A stretch of DNA of 64,000 nucleotides from Rhodopseudomonas palustris (GTDB lineage Bacteria; Pseudomonadota; Alphaproteobacteria; Rhizobiales; Xanthobacteraceae). The stretch is taken from assembly GCF_003031265.1 (NCBI RefSeq), contig NZ_CP019966.1, positions 1,054,001 to 1,118,000 on the forward strand. Direction: 5' to 3'. This document shows positions 45,733 through 55,901 of this stretch, piece by piece; the stretch's first letter is position 1; the number at the start of each line of letters is the position of its first letter. The notes under the pieces are model-generated. The model made no database searches. It had not been told where the DNA came from and was given only the letters and a program-made list of their open reading frames with translations. Both the position numbers and the translations under genes were made by a program.

Positions 45733-46670
45733 CGGCCGTTGATACTCCTGCAGCACGCCGGCTGTCGGTCGGGACGGTGCTCTCGGTCCTGGCCACGCTC
45801 GCCGCAGTCGCTGCAGCGGCCTTTATGGGCCGGCTGATGTGGCAGGCCTACATGGCCGCGCCGTGGACGCGCGACGGCACCGTGCGGGCCTATGTGGTCG
45901 GCGTGACGCCACAGGTATCGGGCCGGATTTCGCAGCTTTCGGTCAAGGCGGCGCAGTATGTCCGCAAGGGCGATCCGCTGATGAAAATCGATCCGGTCGA
46001 TTTCCAGATCGCGCTGGCGAGCGCGGAAGCGACCGTCGCCAGCGCCAGGGCGGACCTCGTGAACAAGCAGGCCGAAGCCGAGCGCCGCAACCGTCTCTCG
46101 TCCCTCGCGGTCTCCAAGGAGGAGCAGCAGATCTATGCGACCGCGGCCGACATGGCCGCTGCGGCCTTGCATCAGGCGCTCAGCAACCTCGACAAGGCGC
46201 GGCTGGCACTCGGCCGGACGGAGATCGTCTCACCGGTCGACGGGTACGTCACCAATCTGGTCACCCAGGCGGGCGACTACGCCACCAGCGGCCAGCGGGC
46301 GTTGTCGATCGTCGATAGCGATAGTTTCTGGGTTGATGCGTATTTCGAGGAAACCTTGCTCCGCGGCATTCGCGTCGGCGACCGGGCGCGGGTCGCGCTG
46401 ATGGCGTATCCGCAGACACTCGCGGGCGAGGTGGTCGGAATCGAGCGGGGTATCGCGGTGCCCAACGCCGAGTCCGATCCGTCCGGACTTGCAACGGTGA
46501 ATCCGGTGTTCACCTGGGTGCGGCTGGCGCAGCGCGTCCCAGTCCGGATCGCGTTGAAGGATGTACCAACGTCGATCGTGCTCGCTGCGGGCCTCACGGC
46601 GACGGTGTCGATCCTGCCGAACAGCGCTCCCGCCGGCGCGAAGCCGATCGTGCCGCCGCCAGCGGAGTAG
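45729..46670 (+). CDS. HlyD-family adaptor (AaeA/EmrA-like)
   Basis: 313 residues. One N-terminal membrane helix (about 18-38) is followed by a biotinyl/lipoyl-like half (VRAYVVGVTPQVSGRIS, YVRKGDPLMKIDPVDF), a coiled-coil hairpin (about 95-165), the second half (LGRTEIVSPVDGYVTNL) and a beta-barrel domain (DSFWVDAYFEETLLRGI). It partners the FUSC protein across the periplasm. The start overlaps the DUF1656 stop (ATGA). A palindromic repeat follows the operon. Confidence 0.93.
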   Translation: MTAVDTPAARRLSVGTVLSVLATLAAVAAAAFMGRLMWQAYMAAPWTRDGTVRAYVVGVTPQVSGRISQLSVKAAQYVRKGDPLMKIDPVDFQIALASAEATVASARADLVNKQAEAERRNRLSSLAVSKEEQQIYATAADMAAAALHQALSNLDKARLALGRTEIVSPVDGYVTNLVTQAGDYATSGQRALSIVDSDSFWVDAYFEETLLRGIRVGDRARVALMAYPQTLAGEVVGIERGIAVPNAESDPSGLATVNPVFTWVRLAQRVPVRIALKDVPTSIVLAAGLTATVSILPNSAPAGAKPIVPPPAE

Positions 46671-46686
46671 CATCGCAGCGATGCAT

Positions 46687-46793
46687 CTAGAGCGTTTTCG
46701 AGCGAAGTAGATACCTGTTCGCGTGAAGAGAACGCGTCAAACAAAGATCGAGAACTCCGGTTCTAATTCTATCAGAACCGGAAAAGCTCCAGG
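46687..46793. repeat. Rhizobiales intergenic repeat with palindromes
   Basis: A sequence of the CTAGAGCGTTTTCGAGCGAA type, containing TTCGCGTGAAGA-like words and the palindromic pair CCGGTTCT (46757-46764) / AGAACCGG (46774-46781). I recognise this as a repeat scattered between genes in Bradyrhizobium, Rhodopseudomonas and Rhizobium. It lies between the adaptor gene and a convergent AraC gene and may end both transcripts. Its presence inside the island shows that the island has been resident in this lineage or came from a relative. Confidence 0.75.
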
Positions 46794-46807
46794 CCGTCGC
46801 CCCAGGC

Positions 46808-47791
46808 TCAGGTGCGGGAGAGATGTCGATATTCACCCGGCGAGGTACCGACATGGCGTCGAAACGCCCGGGTGAAGGTGGCCTGTGAGGAGAACCGGCA
46901 GATGTAGGCGATTTCCGCCAAGCTCAGTCGGCCGTCTTTGAGCAGGTTCAGCGCGTGATCGAGCCTGCGCTCACTGATGAAGCGGTACGGCGGCGTTCCC
47001 GTCGCTTCCCGGAACGCCCGTGCAAAATGATGTTTACTGAGGCAGGCGACCTCTGACAGCTTCGACAGAGACAGGTCCTGATCGATGTTGTCGTAAATGT
47101 AGTCCAGCACCCGGCGCAGCCTCGCGTCGTCGAGCTTCGATGGTCCGCTGTCGGGGCTGAGGTGGATCCGGATGTCGTGGGAATAGTCGGAAACGAGATG
47201 CGCCACCAGGGACTGGGCGAGGCAGTCGATCAGGATCTTGCCGCTGCTGGTTTCTTCCTGCGCCTCCCGATAGATCCGCTGGCAAATCTGGCGGACCAGC
47301 TCGTCGTTGACGTCCGCCAGATAGGCGATGCTTGCAGGTGACAGCGATCTCGAACTCAGCTCGGAAAGACTGTCGAACTGCGACTTTGCAAGGAAGACAT
47401 GCTGCACTACCGGCAGCGTTTCGGTGATCCGGATCGAATCCTCGGTGACGCCAATGGGACAGAACCACAGTGTGCCCGGTCGCGCCGTCGTATTCTGAAA
47501 CGCGCTGCCGGAGCGACGCTCCACGCGTCCTGTCTGTGAGCCGGCGATGGCGAGGGTGACCTCCATCTGGTCGGGAATCGGCACCGGGATCTCGCCGGCG
47601 GGATGGCGTCGAACCTGCGTGCCGATGCCGTCCCAGCCTCGTCCTTCGGAGCTCAGAATAAGCTCGGCGGCTGGAAACTTTCGATCTCCGAACGCCTCCA
47701 GTCTGGTCATCTGGTCCTCGTCCTCAGGCTCATCGGCTGCATCCCGTCGCCCGTTGGCAATCTGGACCCGAGCCTCGTGCGGATCAAGCAT
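46808..47791 (-). CDS. AraC-family transcriptional regulator
   Basis: 327 residues from the ATG at 47791 (MLDPHEARV), which has AGGA five bases upstream; a TTG five codons earlier and an ATG at 47710 are alternatives. The N-terminal domain is cupin-like (LWFCPIGVTEDSIRIT region). The C-terminal AraC DNA-binding domain contains QDLSLSKLSEVACLSKHHFA and LSLAEIAYICRFSSQATFTR, and ends GTSPGEYRHL. It is divergent from the giant sensor kinase (100 bases between starts), so the two may be functionally linked. Targets could include the neighbouring efflux operon; this is inference. Confidence 0.9.
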   Translation of the reverse strand: MLDPHEARVQIANGRRDAADEPEDEDQMTRLEAFGDRKFPAAELILSSEGRGWDGIGTQVRRHPAGEIPVPIPDQMEVTLAIAGSQTGRVERRSGSAFQNTTARPGTLWFCPIGVTEDSIRITETLPVVQHVFLAKSQFDSLSELSSRSLSPASIAYLADVNDELVRQICQRIYREAQEETSSGKILIDCLAQSLVAHLVSDYSHDIRIHLSPDSGPSKLDDARLRRVLDYIYDNIDQDLSLSKLSEVACLSKHHFARAFREATGTPPYRFISERRLDHALNLLKDGRLSLAEIAYICRFSSQATFTRAFRRHVGTSPGEYRHLSRT

Positions 47792-47890
47792 ATCAATCCT
47801 GGCCAAAACGTCGCTCGTCCGTGCAAAGACCGAGCCAGCCGGTTGAGGTAAGCCTATCCCTCAGGTCATCAACAGCTGTGGAATGCGACC

Positions 47891-50800
47891 TTGGCAACCT
47901 CGCAGCAGACATGTCACGGCGACGCGCGGAGCAGCTCCGCGGAGCCTGGGCCCTACCAAGCGATCAATCGCCAATGGTGGTCCGAACTCGCTTTTTCCTT
48001 CATAGGCCTGGCTGACGGGATCGAAACGCATCTCGCGGAGGACAAGAGCGGTCGAATCTGGCGCGTCCGCAGCGCGGCTGCGGGAACTTTTGCAGCGACC
48101 CGACTGGAGCGCGAGGCATCGGTCGCGGCCCGCGTGGGCGCCGCCGCGGCCGAGTTACCCGCCTATGTCGGCAATAGCGACAAGGTCGTCCTTGTCTATC
48201 CCGCCGCCGCCCGTCGCGCATTGGCATCGTTGCCGATCGGCGAGGTCGCGGTCGATCGCTTTCTCGCGATTGCAGAGGCCGCGGCCATTTCACTGTCGCG
48301 AGTGCATGCATGTGACGTCGTCCACGGAACCCTGGACCCCTGTAAAGTCCTCCTCGACGGGAACGGCAGCGTCCGCTTTGCGGAGTTCGGCCGGGCGCGC
48401 CTGACCGGACAGGAGTTTGCGCCCGATATATCCGGGCTGCCGCAGATCGACTTCAAGTATACGGCCCCAGAACAGGCCCGGCGAGATCACCCCGTGCTGG
48501 ATACGCGAAGCGACCTCTATGCAGTGGGAGTGATCCTCTACGAATTTCTGGTCGGTCGTCCGCCACTGCTCGCGGCGAGCATTGCCGAGTGGCTACACGC
48601 CCATGTGGCAATCGATGTGCCGCCGCCGAGCCAGGTCCGGGCGCGTATTCCGCCTGCGATCGATGCAGTTCTGCTCAAGCTGTTGGCGAAAGATCCTGAC
48701 CAGCGTTACGACACTGCGGGCGAGCTGCAGGCCGAGATTGCACGGATAGCAGCCTTGCGTGGAACGGCAGGCGCGGAGGATGCACTTTCCTATCCGTCCG
48801 GAAAGCTGGCCGTCCGGGCCCGTCTCGCCGACGCGTTGTTTGGCCGCAACGCTGAGCTCGACAGCTTGGTTCGTTCGCTGGACAATGTGCGGCAATCCTG
48901 CAGGGCCGAAGTGGTGCTGTTGTCGGGGCCACCGGGCGCGGGAAAATCCGCTCTCGTCGGCTGTCTGCTGAAGCGCGTCAGTCCGAGCGACGCCATCAGC
49001 GCTGTCGGCAAGGGTGACCCGCTGCGCAAGGCGATCCCGTATGCGCCCATTGTTCAGGCACTGCGCTCGGCCATGATCAGCCTCGTGGCCGGGGATCGTG
49101 AGGCGCGCGAGGCGGTACGTAGTCGTCTCGCCGAGGTCCCCGGCTGCGGCCGGCTGCTGACCGAACTCATCCCCGATGTCGAGTTGCTATCAGGGAGCAG
49201 TCGGCCTCTGCCCGAGGTTCCTGCCCATCTCGCGCAGGTCCGCACCACGCGCATCATCCGCGAGACCTTCGCCGCGCTGGCCTCTGCGCAAACGCCGCTC
49301 ATCCTGTTTCTCGACGATTTGCAATGGTTCGACGGCGCCAGTCTCGACGTCGCCAAGGCGCTGCTCGACGCGCGCTCGTCGCACATCCTGCTGATCTGTA
49401 GCCATCGCAGCGACGAACGGAGTGATGGTCCCTGGAGCTCGCTGTCCGACGAAGCGCGCGCCTCCGGCATTCCCTGCACCGAAATGAACCTTGCGGCGCT
49501 TTCGCTGGGCGACACGGCCGAACTTATCGCCTTCGCCCTGAACCATCCGATCGATCAGGTCAGGGAGATGTCGGCGATCATTCATCGCGAGACCAATGGC
49601 AATCCGTTCTACATCGGTCAGATCGTGCAGAAATTGACCGACGAGCAGATCGTTTCGTTCGACGAAGCGCGACAGCAGTGGGTGTGGGACCAGGGCCGCC
49701 TGTTTCAGGGCTTCACGGTGATCGAATTCATGGCGCGCCGGCTCGAGGCGCTGCCCAAGCGCCAGCGCGAGGTGCTTCGTCATCTCGCCTGCCTCAGTCG
49801 GCGAGGATCGATCGAGGTTCTGGCCGGACTGACGGCGATTCCTTCGGACGATGCGCGCAAACTTGTCGACAGCCTGGTGCAGGCCAATCTCATCTTGCGC
49901 GCCGGGGGCTATCTCACATTTTCGCACGATCGCGTTCGCGAGGCGGCCTATTCGCTCACGCCGGAGCAGCGTCGGCCCAGTGAGCACCTCCGCATCGCGC
50001 GCTATTTTGTTGCTGGTGGTGACGGCGACTGCACCCCGGATCTGGCCTTCGATATCGCGACGCAGATCACGCGCGCCGATAGAGGCAGGCTTGATGACCG
50101 CGAGCGTGTGATCTTCGCCGGGGTGCTTCTGACCGCGGCGAGGACGTCGCGATCGACCGGCGCGGTCGAGCAGGCGTTGCGATTTCTCGACGTGGCCCGC
50201 GACCTGCGATCGCATAGCGGCGCCACGGACCGCGAGTTTCCGGTCTTCGCGATCGAGTGGCTGCGATGCGATTGCCTGCTCGCGCTCGCTGATACCGAGG
50301 ACGCGCTCCTTGCACTCGGCCATTTAATGGACGTCGCCGTGACGCCCGTCGAAATCGCCGACACTTATCGTCTGCGGGCACTGGCTCTGACCATCAGGTC
50401 CGAATACGATTCGGCGATCGAGGCCGCGTTGCAGGGCCTCGCGGCGATCGGCATCGAAATCCAGCGTCTCCCAGATCTGGCCGACCTGGAGCAGCTCTAT
50501 CGCGCTTGCCAGGCGCGGCTGGATGAACTGACGCCTGCCGGGATATTGGCTCTGCCCGACGCTTCCGATGAAGTCGCACGCGCAGCCCTCCCGCTGCTGT
50601 CGACGCTGATCTCAGCGTCCTTTGTTCCCGGCGACCTTCGCTTTCTTCACGTTCTCAAAATCGTCGAGCTCACATTGGACTACGGCCTGACGCCGGAGTC
50701 CGCCTATGGGCTGGCATGGTTTGGCGTCTACGGCGCGCATCACTTCGCGGCGTATGAGCAAGGGGTGATCTGGGCGGAAGTCGCTTGCCGGATGGTGGAG

Positions 50801-53029
50801 CGCGAGGGCTACGAAGCGCAACGGGCCGCGGCTCTGATCGCGTTGGACCAAGTTAGCGTCTGGACCAGGCCGATGCGTTTTGCGCTCGAGCGCGCGCGCG
50901 AAGGTGCCCGCGTCGGCCAGGCTGCGGGCGATCTCGGCATGGCCTGCTATGCGCGCAACCACATCGCCTCTAATCTTCTCGTGCTCGGCGAGCCCCTCGA
51001 CGCGGTTCGAGCCGAGATATCGGAAGGCCTCACCTATACCATCGAGATCGGCTACAAGGATATCGAGCGTATCCTCGACGCCCAGATGGGCCTCGTCACC
51101 GCACTGCTGAGCGGAGACATCGATCGCCATCGCGTCCCCGACGCTGACTCCATCACGTCGAAGGTGACCCAGTTCTGGGTGAGCTACTACGCCGGCGTCA
51201 CCGCCTTGCTGTTCAATCGGGATGCCGCGGCGCTGCGCCATCTGGAGAAGGCGATGGACTTGGCGTGGTCCGCGCCGGCGCACATCGACACCGCGCAGTG
51301 CCAGTTCTTCTTCGCGCTGGCATCGTGCCGTTCGATCGCGGCAGGCCGACCGACCGATGACAAGATCGCGCGCCTCGACACGGTCCGCACGCGCTTCGCC
51401 GAATGGGCGCGTTTGAATCCGGACACGTTCGAGAGCAAGCATCTTATGCTTGAAGCCGAAGCCGCGCGGCTGGGCGGTGACGCCGTGGCCGCGCAGAGAT
51501 TGTACGAGCGGGCGGCCCGTGTCGCGGAGAGAACGGGCTTCATCCACGAGCAGGCGCTCGCCCACGAGCTGGCCGGGACTTACTACACGGAGGCCGGTCT
51601 ATTCGTCCCGGCGCAGGGCTACCTGATTGCGGCGGGCGCCTGTTATCGTCAGTGGGGCGCGATCGGCAAGGCCACGCATCTCGCCGTTCGATTTCCGCTC
51701 CACGCGGGCAGGGTTGCTCCGGCGGAGGACGGGATCGGCCAGCGCGAGCTCGATCTTGCGGCGCTGACGGCGGCGGCCCAGACGCTGGCCGAAGAGGTCG
51801 GCCTCGAGCAGGTGCTACGAACCTTGATGCGGAGCATGGTCGTCCATGCGGGCGCACAGTTCGGTTTGTTCCTGCTGGTGCAGGACGGAGCTGCGGGAAT
51901 CGAAGCCTCGGCACGGGTGGAGCGGCAGGAGATCCGGGTCGATCTCTACAGCGCGATCCCGACGGACGACGACCTGCCGCTGTCGTTGATGAAGACCGTG
52001 ATGCGGACCAAGAAGGCTGTGACCTTCTCCGACGTCTCGGCGGACGCGCCGCAGCTCGATGCTGCCGGACCGCGCCGCCGGGCCGCCCGCTCGCTGGCCT
52101 GCATCCCCTTCATCAAGCGCGGCGATCTGGTGGGCGTGCTGTATCTGGAGAATTCGCTGGCCGCCAATGTCTTCACCCCCGGCCGGACCGCGATGCTTGA
52201 GGTGCTGGCCGCGCAGGCGGCGATCTCTCTGGACGCGGCGCGGCTGTATCGCAACCTGATCGACGAGAATCGGCGCCGGGCCGAGGCGGAGTTTCAACTG
52301 CGGGAGGCCCGGGCGGAGTTGGGGCGGACCTCGCAAATGACCGCGCTCGGCAGTTTCGCCGCCTCGATTGTGCACGAGATCAATCAGCCGATCGCCAGTA
52401 TTCTGGCACAAACCGAGGCCGCGCTGCGCTGGCTCAACCGGGAGCAGCCCGACATCGGCGAGGTGACCCAAGGGCTGACCCGGATCAGGAATTCGGGACG
52501 CCGCACCGCCGATATCGTCAAGTCGCTGCGGGCGCTGGGAAAGCAGGCGCCGGCGACATTATCTCCGATCTTTCTGGAAGAAGTGGTGGAGGAAGTCACG
52601 AGGTTGGTCGCCGAAGACCTCGATGCGGACAGCGTGCAGATGGCGGTGGAGCTGTCCGATCGACGGCGCAGTATTTTTGCCGATCGCGTCCAGCTGCAGC
52701 AGGTCATCTTTAATCTCGTCACCAATGCGATTCACGCGATGGCCGAGATGGAGGTGAGCGCGAGGCGGATCGTGATCAGGACCACCGAAGCCGGCGACGG
52801 AATGGTTCGCCTCACCATCGAGGACAGCGGCTGCGGCATGTCCGAGGAGGTGCGCAGCAGGATTTTCGAACCGTTCTTCACCACTAAGACGGCGGGCATG
52901 GGCGTTGGGCTCGCGATCTGCCGCTCGATCGTGGAGCTGCATCGCGGCACGATCGACGTGCGTTCGACGCCTGGGCAGGGCAGTACGTTCGAGATCTCCA
53001 TCCCCGTCTGCGAGCACGTCGCGACCTGA
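47891..53029 (+). CDS. Giant pseudokinase-AAA ATPase-GAF-sensor histidine kinase
   Basis: 1712 residues. (1) A Ser/Thr kinase-like domain (about 35-300) in which the catalytic loop reads HGTLDPCKVLL at 145 instead of HRDLKPxN, and DFG is EFG at 165-167; APE (about 192) is kept. The catalytic Asp and metal Asp are missing, so it should be inactive. (2) An AAA/predicted-ATPase module with Walker A SGPPGAGKS (about 345-353) and Walker B LILFLDDLQWFD. (3) A long helical-repeat region (about 720-1280). (4) A GAF domain (about 1310-1450). (5) HisKA with H1495 in SIVHEINQPIASI, and a HATPase with GMGVGLAICR. Members with active kinases are known in bacteria and cyanobacteria. The first codon is TTG at 47891, and no better start is visible. 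No response regulator is adjacent. Confidence 0.9.
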   Translation: MATSQQTCHGDARSSSAEPGPYQAINRQWWSELAFSFIGLADGIETHLAEDKSGRIWRVRSAAAGTFAATRLEREASVAARVGAAAAELPAYVGNSDKVVLVYPAAARRALASLPIGEVAVDRFLAIAEAAAISLSRVHACDVVHGTLDPCKVLLDGNGSVRFAEFGRARLTGQEFAPDISGLPQIDFKYTAPEQARRDHPVLDTRSDLYAVGVILYEFLVGRPPLLAASIAEWLHAHVAIDVPPPSQVRARIPPAIDAVLLKLLAKDPDQRYDTAGELQAEIARIAALRGTAGAEDALSYPSGKLAVRARLADALFGRNAELDSLVRSLDNVRQSCRAEVVLLSGPPGAGKSALVGCLLKRVSPSDAISAVGKGDPLRKAIPYAPIVQALRSAMISLVAGDREAREAVRSRLAEVPGCGRLLTELIPDVELLSGSSRPLPEVPAHLAQVRTTRIIRETFAALASAQTPLILFLDDLQWFDGASLDVAKALLDARSSHILLICSHRSDERSDGPWSSLSDEARASGIPCTEMNLAALSLGDTAELIAFALNHPIDQVREMSAIIHRETNGNPFYIGQIVQKLTDEQIVSFDEARQQWVWDQGRLFQGFTVIEFMARRLEALPKRQREVLRHLACLSRRGSIEVLAGLTAIPSDDARKLVDSLVQANLILRAGGYLTFSHDRVREAAYSLTPEQRRPSEHLRIARYFVAGGDGDCTPDLAFDIATQITRADRGRLDDRERVIFAGVLLTAARTSRSTGAVEQALRFLDVARDLRSHSGATDREFPVFAIEWLRCDCLLALADTEDALLALGHLMDVAVTPVEIADTYRLRALALTIRSEYDSAIEAALQGLAAIGIEIQRLPDLADLEQLYRACQARLDELTPAGILALPDASDEVARAALPLLSTLISASFVPGDLRFLHVLKIVELTLDYGLTPESAYGLAWFGVYGAHHFAAYEQGVIWAEVACRMVEREGYEAQRAAALIALDQVSVWTRPMRFALERAREGARVGQAAGDLGMACYARNHIASNLLVLGEPLDAVRAEISEGLTYTIEIGYKDIERILDAQMGLVTALLSGDIDRHRVPDADSITSKVTQFWVSYYAGVTALLFNRDAAALRHLEKAMDLAWSAPAHIDTAQCQFFFALASCRSIAAGRPTDDKIARLDTVRTRFAEWARLNPDTFESKHLMLEAEAARLGGDAVAAQRLYERAARVAERTGFIHEQALAHELAGTYYTEAGLFVPAQGYLIAAGACYRQWGAIGKATHLAVRFPLHAGRVAPAEDGIGQRELDLAALTAAAQTLAEEVGLEQVLRTLMRSMVVHAGAQFGLFLLVQDGAAGIEASARVERQEIRVDLYSAIPTDDDLPLSLMKTVMRTKKAVTFSDVSADAPQLDAAGPRRRAARSLACIPFIKRGDLVGVLYLENSLAANVFTPGRTAMLEVLAAQAAISLDAARLYRNLIDENRRRAEAEFQLREARAELGRTSQMTALGSFAASIVHEINQPIASILAQTEAALRWLNREQPDIGEVTQGLTRIRNSGRRTADIVKSLRALGKQAPATLSPIFLEEVVEEVTRLVAEDLDADSVQMAVELSDRRRSIFADRVQLQQVIFNLVTNAIHAMAEMEVSARRIVIRTTEAGDGMVRLTIEDSGCGMSEEVRSRIFEPFFTTKTAGMGVGLAICRSIVELHRGTIDVRSTPGQGSTFEISIPVCEHVAT

Positions 53030-53161
53030 GCATATCTTGGTATTATTGGGGCCTGACATTTGCGGTCCCAACTCCTAACCGGTGCCGCGCGAAGTCACCG
53101 CTGCCGCCTCGTTGAAAGGTTCCGGCCGGACAAGCGCGCCAAAGGTTCTGGAGCGGAAGCA

Positions 53162-54619
53162 ATGGCGAGCGAGACTGTGACACCGACCCTGCGTGATGTG
53201 GCGATCGGCCTCACGGCGACAGGCGATCGCCGCGAATTCGACAGCATGGGCAGCGTCGACGTTCCCGCCGACCGCTATTGGGGTGCGCAGACGCAGCGCT
53301 CACTGCAGCATTTCTCGATCGGCGGCGACCGGATGCCGAAAGCGGTGTACCACGCCTATGGCTACGTCAAGAAAGCCTGCGCGCTGGTCAATCACGCGGC
53401 GGGGCGGCTGCCGGCCTGGAAGACCGAGGCTATCGTCCGGGCCGCCGACGAGACGATCTCGGGCGCGTTGGACGATCACTACCCGCTGTTCGTGTGGCAG
53501 ACCGGCTCCGGCACCCAGAGCAACATGAACGTCAACGAAGTCGTTTCCAACCGGGCGATCCAGCTGCTTGGCGGTACGCTCGGCACGCAGCAGCCGGTCG
53601 GGCCGAACGATGACGTCAATATGGGCCAATCCTCGAACGACACCTTTCCGACCGCGATGCACATTGCCGCGGTGACGGCGATCGACGACCAAGTTATGCC
53701 GCAGCTCTCCAAGCTGATCGAGATCATCGAACGCAAGGCCGACGGCTGGAAGGATGTCGTCAAGATCGGTCGTACCCATCTCGAAGACGCCGTGCCGCTG
53801 ACGGTCGGCCAGGAGTGGCACGGTTGGGCTGGCCAGTTGCGCGACGCACGAGATGCGATCGAAGCCAGCCGCGCCGGTTTGTATCAGCTCGCCGTCGGCG
53901 GCACTGCGGTCGGCACCGGCCTCAACGCGCCGAAGGGGTTTGCGGCCGACGTCGCCGCCAGGATTGCCGAGCTCACCGGCAAGCCGTTTGTCACCGCTCC
54001 GAACAAATTTGCCGCCCAAGGCTCGCTCGACGCGATGGTGCGCGCCCACGGCGCGTTGCGCGATCTCGCGGTGGCGCTGATGAAGATCGCCAACGACATG
54101 CGCTGGCTCGCCTCGGGGCCGCGCTGCGGCTTCGGCGAATTGCTGCTGCCGAGCAACGAGCCCGGGTCCTCGATCATGCCCGGCAAGGTCAACCCGACGC
54201 AGTGCGAAGCGATGGTGATGATCTGCATTCAGGTGATGGGCAACGACAGTGCCGTCGCTTTCGCCGGCAGCCAGGGCAATTTCGAGCTCAACGCGATGCG
54301 CCCGGTGATCATCAACAACTTCCTGCATTCGGCGCGCATCCTTGCCGACGGCTGCGAAAAATTCCGGACCTATTCGGTCGAAGGCACCGAGCTCAACCGC
54401 GACCGCATCGCCCAGTATGTCGAGGGCAGCGTGATGCTGGTCACCGCGCTGTCGCCGGTGATCGGCTATCAGAACGCCGCACACATCGCCGAGGATGCGA
54501 TTGCAAAGGATCTTACGCTGAAGCAGGCAGCGCTCGCGTCCGGAAAGGTCGACGAGGCGACGTTCGACCGCATCGTCAGGCCGATCGACATGGTCGGCAG
54601 CGGCCTCGCGGGCGCCTGA
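53162..54619 (+). CDS. fumC: Class II fumarate hydratase
   Basis: 485 residues of the fumarase/aspartase superfamily, interconverting fumarate and malate without an Fe-S cluster, hence oxygen-stable. Visible elements are TGSGTQSNMNVNEVVSNR, NMGQSSNDTFPTAMH, GRTHLEDAVPLTVGQEWHG and the signature GSSIMPGKVNPTQCE. About 15-20 extra N-terminal residues precede the usual start (REFDSMGSVDVPADRYWGAQ). ATG 53162 has GGAG nine bases upstream; the open frame is longer. It is the first gene of a four-gene operon ending in mqo. A core class I or II fumarase probably exists elsewhere, so this may be a stress isoform. Confidence 0.95.
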   Translation: MASETVTPTLRDVAIGLTATGDRREFDSMGSVDVPADRYWGAQTQRSLQHFSIGGDRMPKAVYHAYGYVKKACALVNHAAGRLPAWKTEAIVRAADETISGALDDHYPLFVWQTGSGTQSNMNVNEVVSNRAIQLLGGTLGTQQPVGPNDDVNMGQSSNDTFPTAMHIAAVTAIDDQVMPQLSKLIEIIERKADGWKDVVKIGRTHLEDAVPLTVGQEWHGWAGQLRDARDAIEASRAGLYQLAVGGTAVGTGLNAPKGFAADVAARIAELTGKPFVTAPNKFAAQGSLDAMVRAHGALRDLAVALMKIANDMRWLASGPRCGFGELLLPSNEPGSSIMPGKVNPTQCEAMVMICIQVMGNDSAVAFAGSQGNFELNAMRPVIINNFLHSARILADGCEKFRTYSVEGTELNRDRIAQYVEGSVMLVTALSPVIGYQNAAHIAEDAIAKDLTLKQAALASGKVDEATFDRIVRPIDMVGSGLAGA

Positions 54620-54620
54620 G

Positions 54621-55901
54621 GTGCTGCGTGAACCGATCCCGGCGCAGCACGCCGCGCATGTCGCGCTACGGCTCGGACGACTGATGCTGGCGAACGGCGC
54701 TGACACCGCGCATGTAGTGAGCGCCGTCACCGGCTTCGCCGAACGGCTCGGCTATCGCGTCCGCCTGTTCGTCGGCCTCGAAGGGCTGATCCTGACGCTC
54801 GAAGACGACGAAGGCTTTCGCACCCGGCTGGGCCCGGCGATCGCCGGCACCGCCGTCAACATGGGCGTGCTCAGTGCGCTCGGCGAGCTGCGCCGCCGCA
54901 CCATTGCCGACGCCGATGATCTCGCCGCGATCGACCGTGCGCTCGACGACATCGAACACGGCGGTGCTCACTATCCTCGCTGGCTGGTGGCGCTCGGCAT
55001 GGGCGTCACCGCCGCCGCGCTGGCCCGGTTGTTCGGCGCCGCGTGGCCGGTGGTCGGCGTCTCGGTGCTGGTCGGCATCGTCACGCAAAGCCTGCGGCAA
55101 TATCTGGCGGCGAGCGGGACCAACCCTGTCGCCGGCGCGGCCCTCGCCGCCTTCGGCGGCTCGATGGTCGGGCTGCTGGCGATGCGGGCTTTCCCAGGCG
55201 TCTCGCCGACGTTGTGTTTGGTAGCCGCTGGCATGATCCTGGTCCCCGGCGTGCCGCTGCTCAACGGAGTTCGTGATATCCTGGGCAGCCACATCGGCAC
55301 CGGCCTCGGCCGGCTGTTGCTCGCGGCCGTCGCCGTACTGGCAATCACGCTCGGGCTGTTTTTGTCCGCAAGCCTGATGGGCGATGTGCTGCAGGTTAAC
55401 GGCAGTCCACCGCTGCTCGCCACGTCCGAAGATCTGTTGTTCTCTGCGCTGGCCGGTGCCGGCTACGCGCTGCTGTTCAATGTGCCGGCGCGCGCCGCAT
55501 GGGTCTGCGTGATCTGCGGCATGGCGGGCCACGGGCTGCGCACCGGGCTCGAACATCTCGGCCTCGAGCTTAGCCTCGCCTGCCTGATCGGCGCGTTCGT
55601 CGCCGCTCTGCTGGGGAGGATATTCGCCGGCCACTTCCGAGTCCCGGCCGTCACCTTTGCATTTCCCGGCATTGTCGCGATGATCCCGGGCTCCTACGCG
55701 TTTCGCGCCGGCATCGGCGGGCTTGCCATCATGAAGGCGGGCGGTTCGGTGGCGCCCGAACTGATCGCCGACACGCTCGGCCTGATCGTCACCGTGATGG
55801 TGGTGACGGCGGCTCTGGGCGTCGGCCTGTGCTTGGCGCTGGCCGCGCCGCTTCCGGCTGCTTTGGGCGGCCAATCGAACCAGGAAGGAGTGATCCGATG
55901 A
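54621..55901 (+). CDS. ThrE/YjjP-YjjB-family (DUF1212-DUF3815) transporter
   Basis: 426 residues with a GTG start one base after the fumC stop. The N-terminal DUF1212 half (HVALRLGRLMLANGADTAHV, then helices to about residue 250) is fused to a DUF3815 half (about 270-415, ending in VAPELIADTLGLIVT). About ten membrane segments. This is the threonine/serine exporter (ThrE) superfamily, which also contains the E. coli succinate exporter YjjPB. Its place between fumC and mqo makes a C4-dicarboxylate an attractive substrate, but that is inference. It overlaps the cupin gene by four bases. Confidence 0.88.
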   Translation: MLREPIPAQHAAHVALRLGRLMLANGADTAHVVSAVTGFAERLGYRVRLFVGLEGLILTLEDDEGFRTRLGPAIAGTAVNMGVLSALGELRRRTIADADDLAAIDRALDDIEHGGAHYPRWLVALGMGVTAAALARLFGAAWPVVGVSVLVGIVTQSLRQYLAASGTNPVAGAALAAFGGSMVGLLAMRAFPGVSPTLCLVAAGMILVPGVPLLNGVRDILGSHIGTGLGRLLLAAVAVLAITLGLFLSASLMGDVLQVNGSPPLLATSEDLLFSALAGAGYALLFNVPARAAWVCVICGMAGHGLRTGLEHLGLELSLACLIGAFVAALLGRIFAGHFRVPAVTFAFPGIVAMIPGSYAFRAGIGGLAIMKAGGSVAPELIADTLGLIVTVMVVTAALGVGLCLALAAPLPAALGGQSNQEGVIR

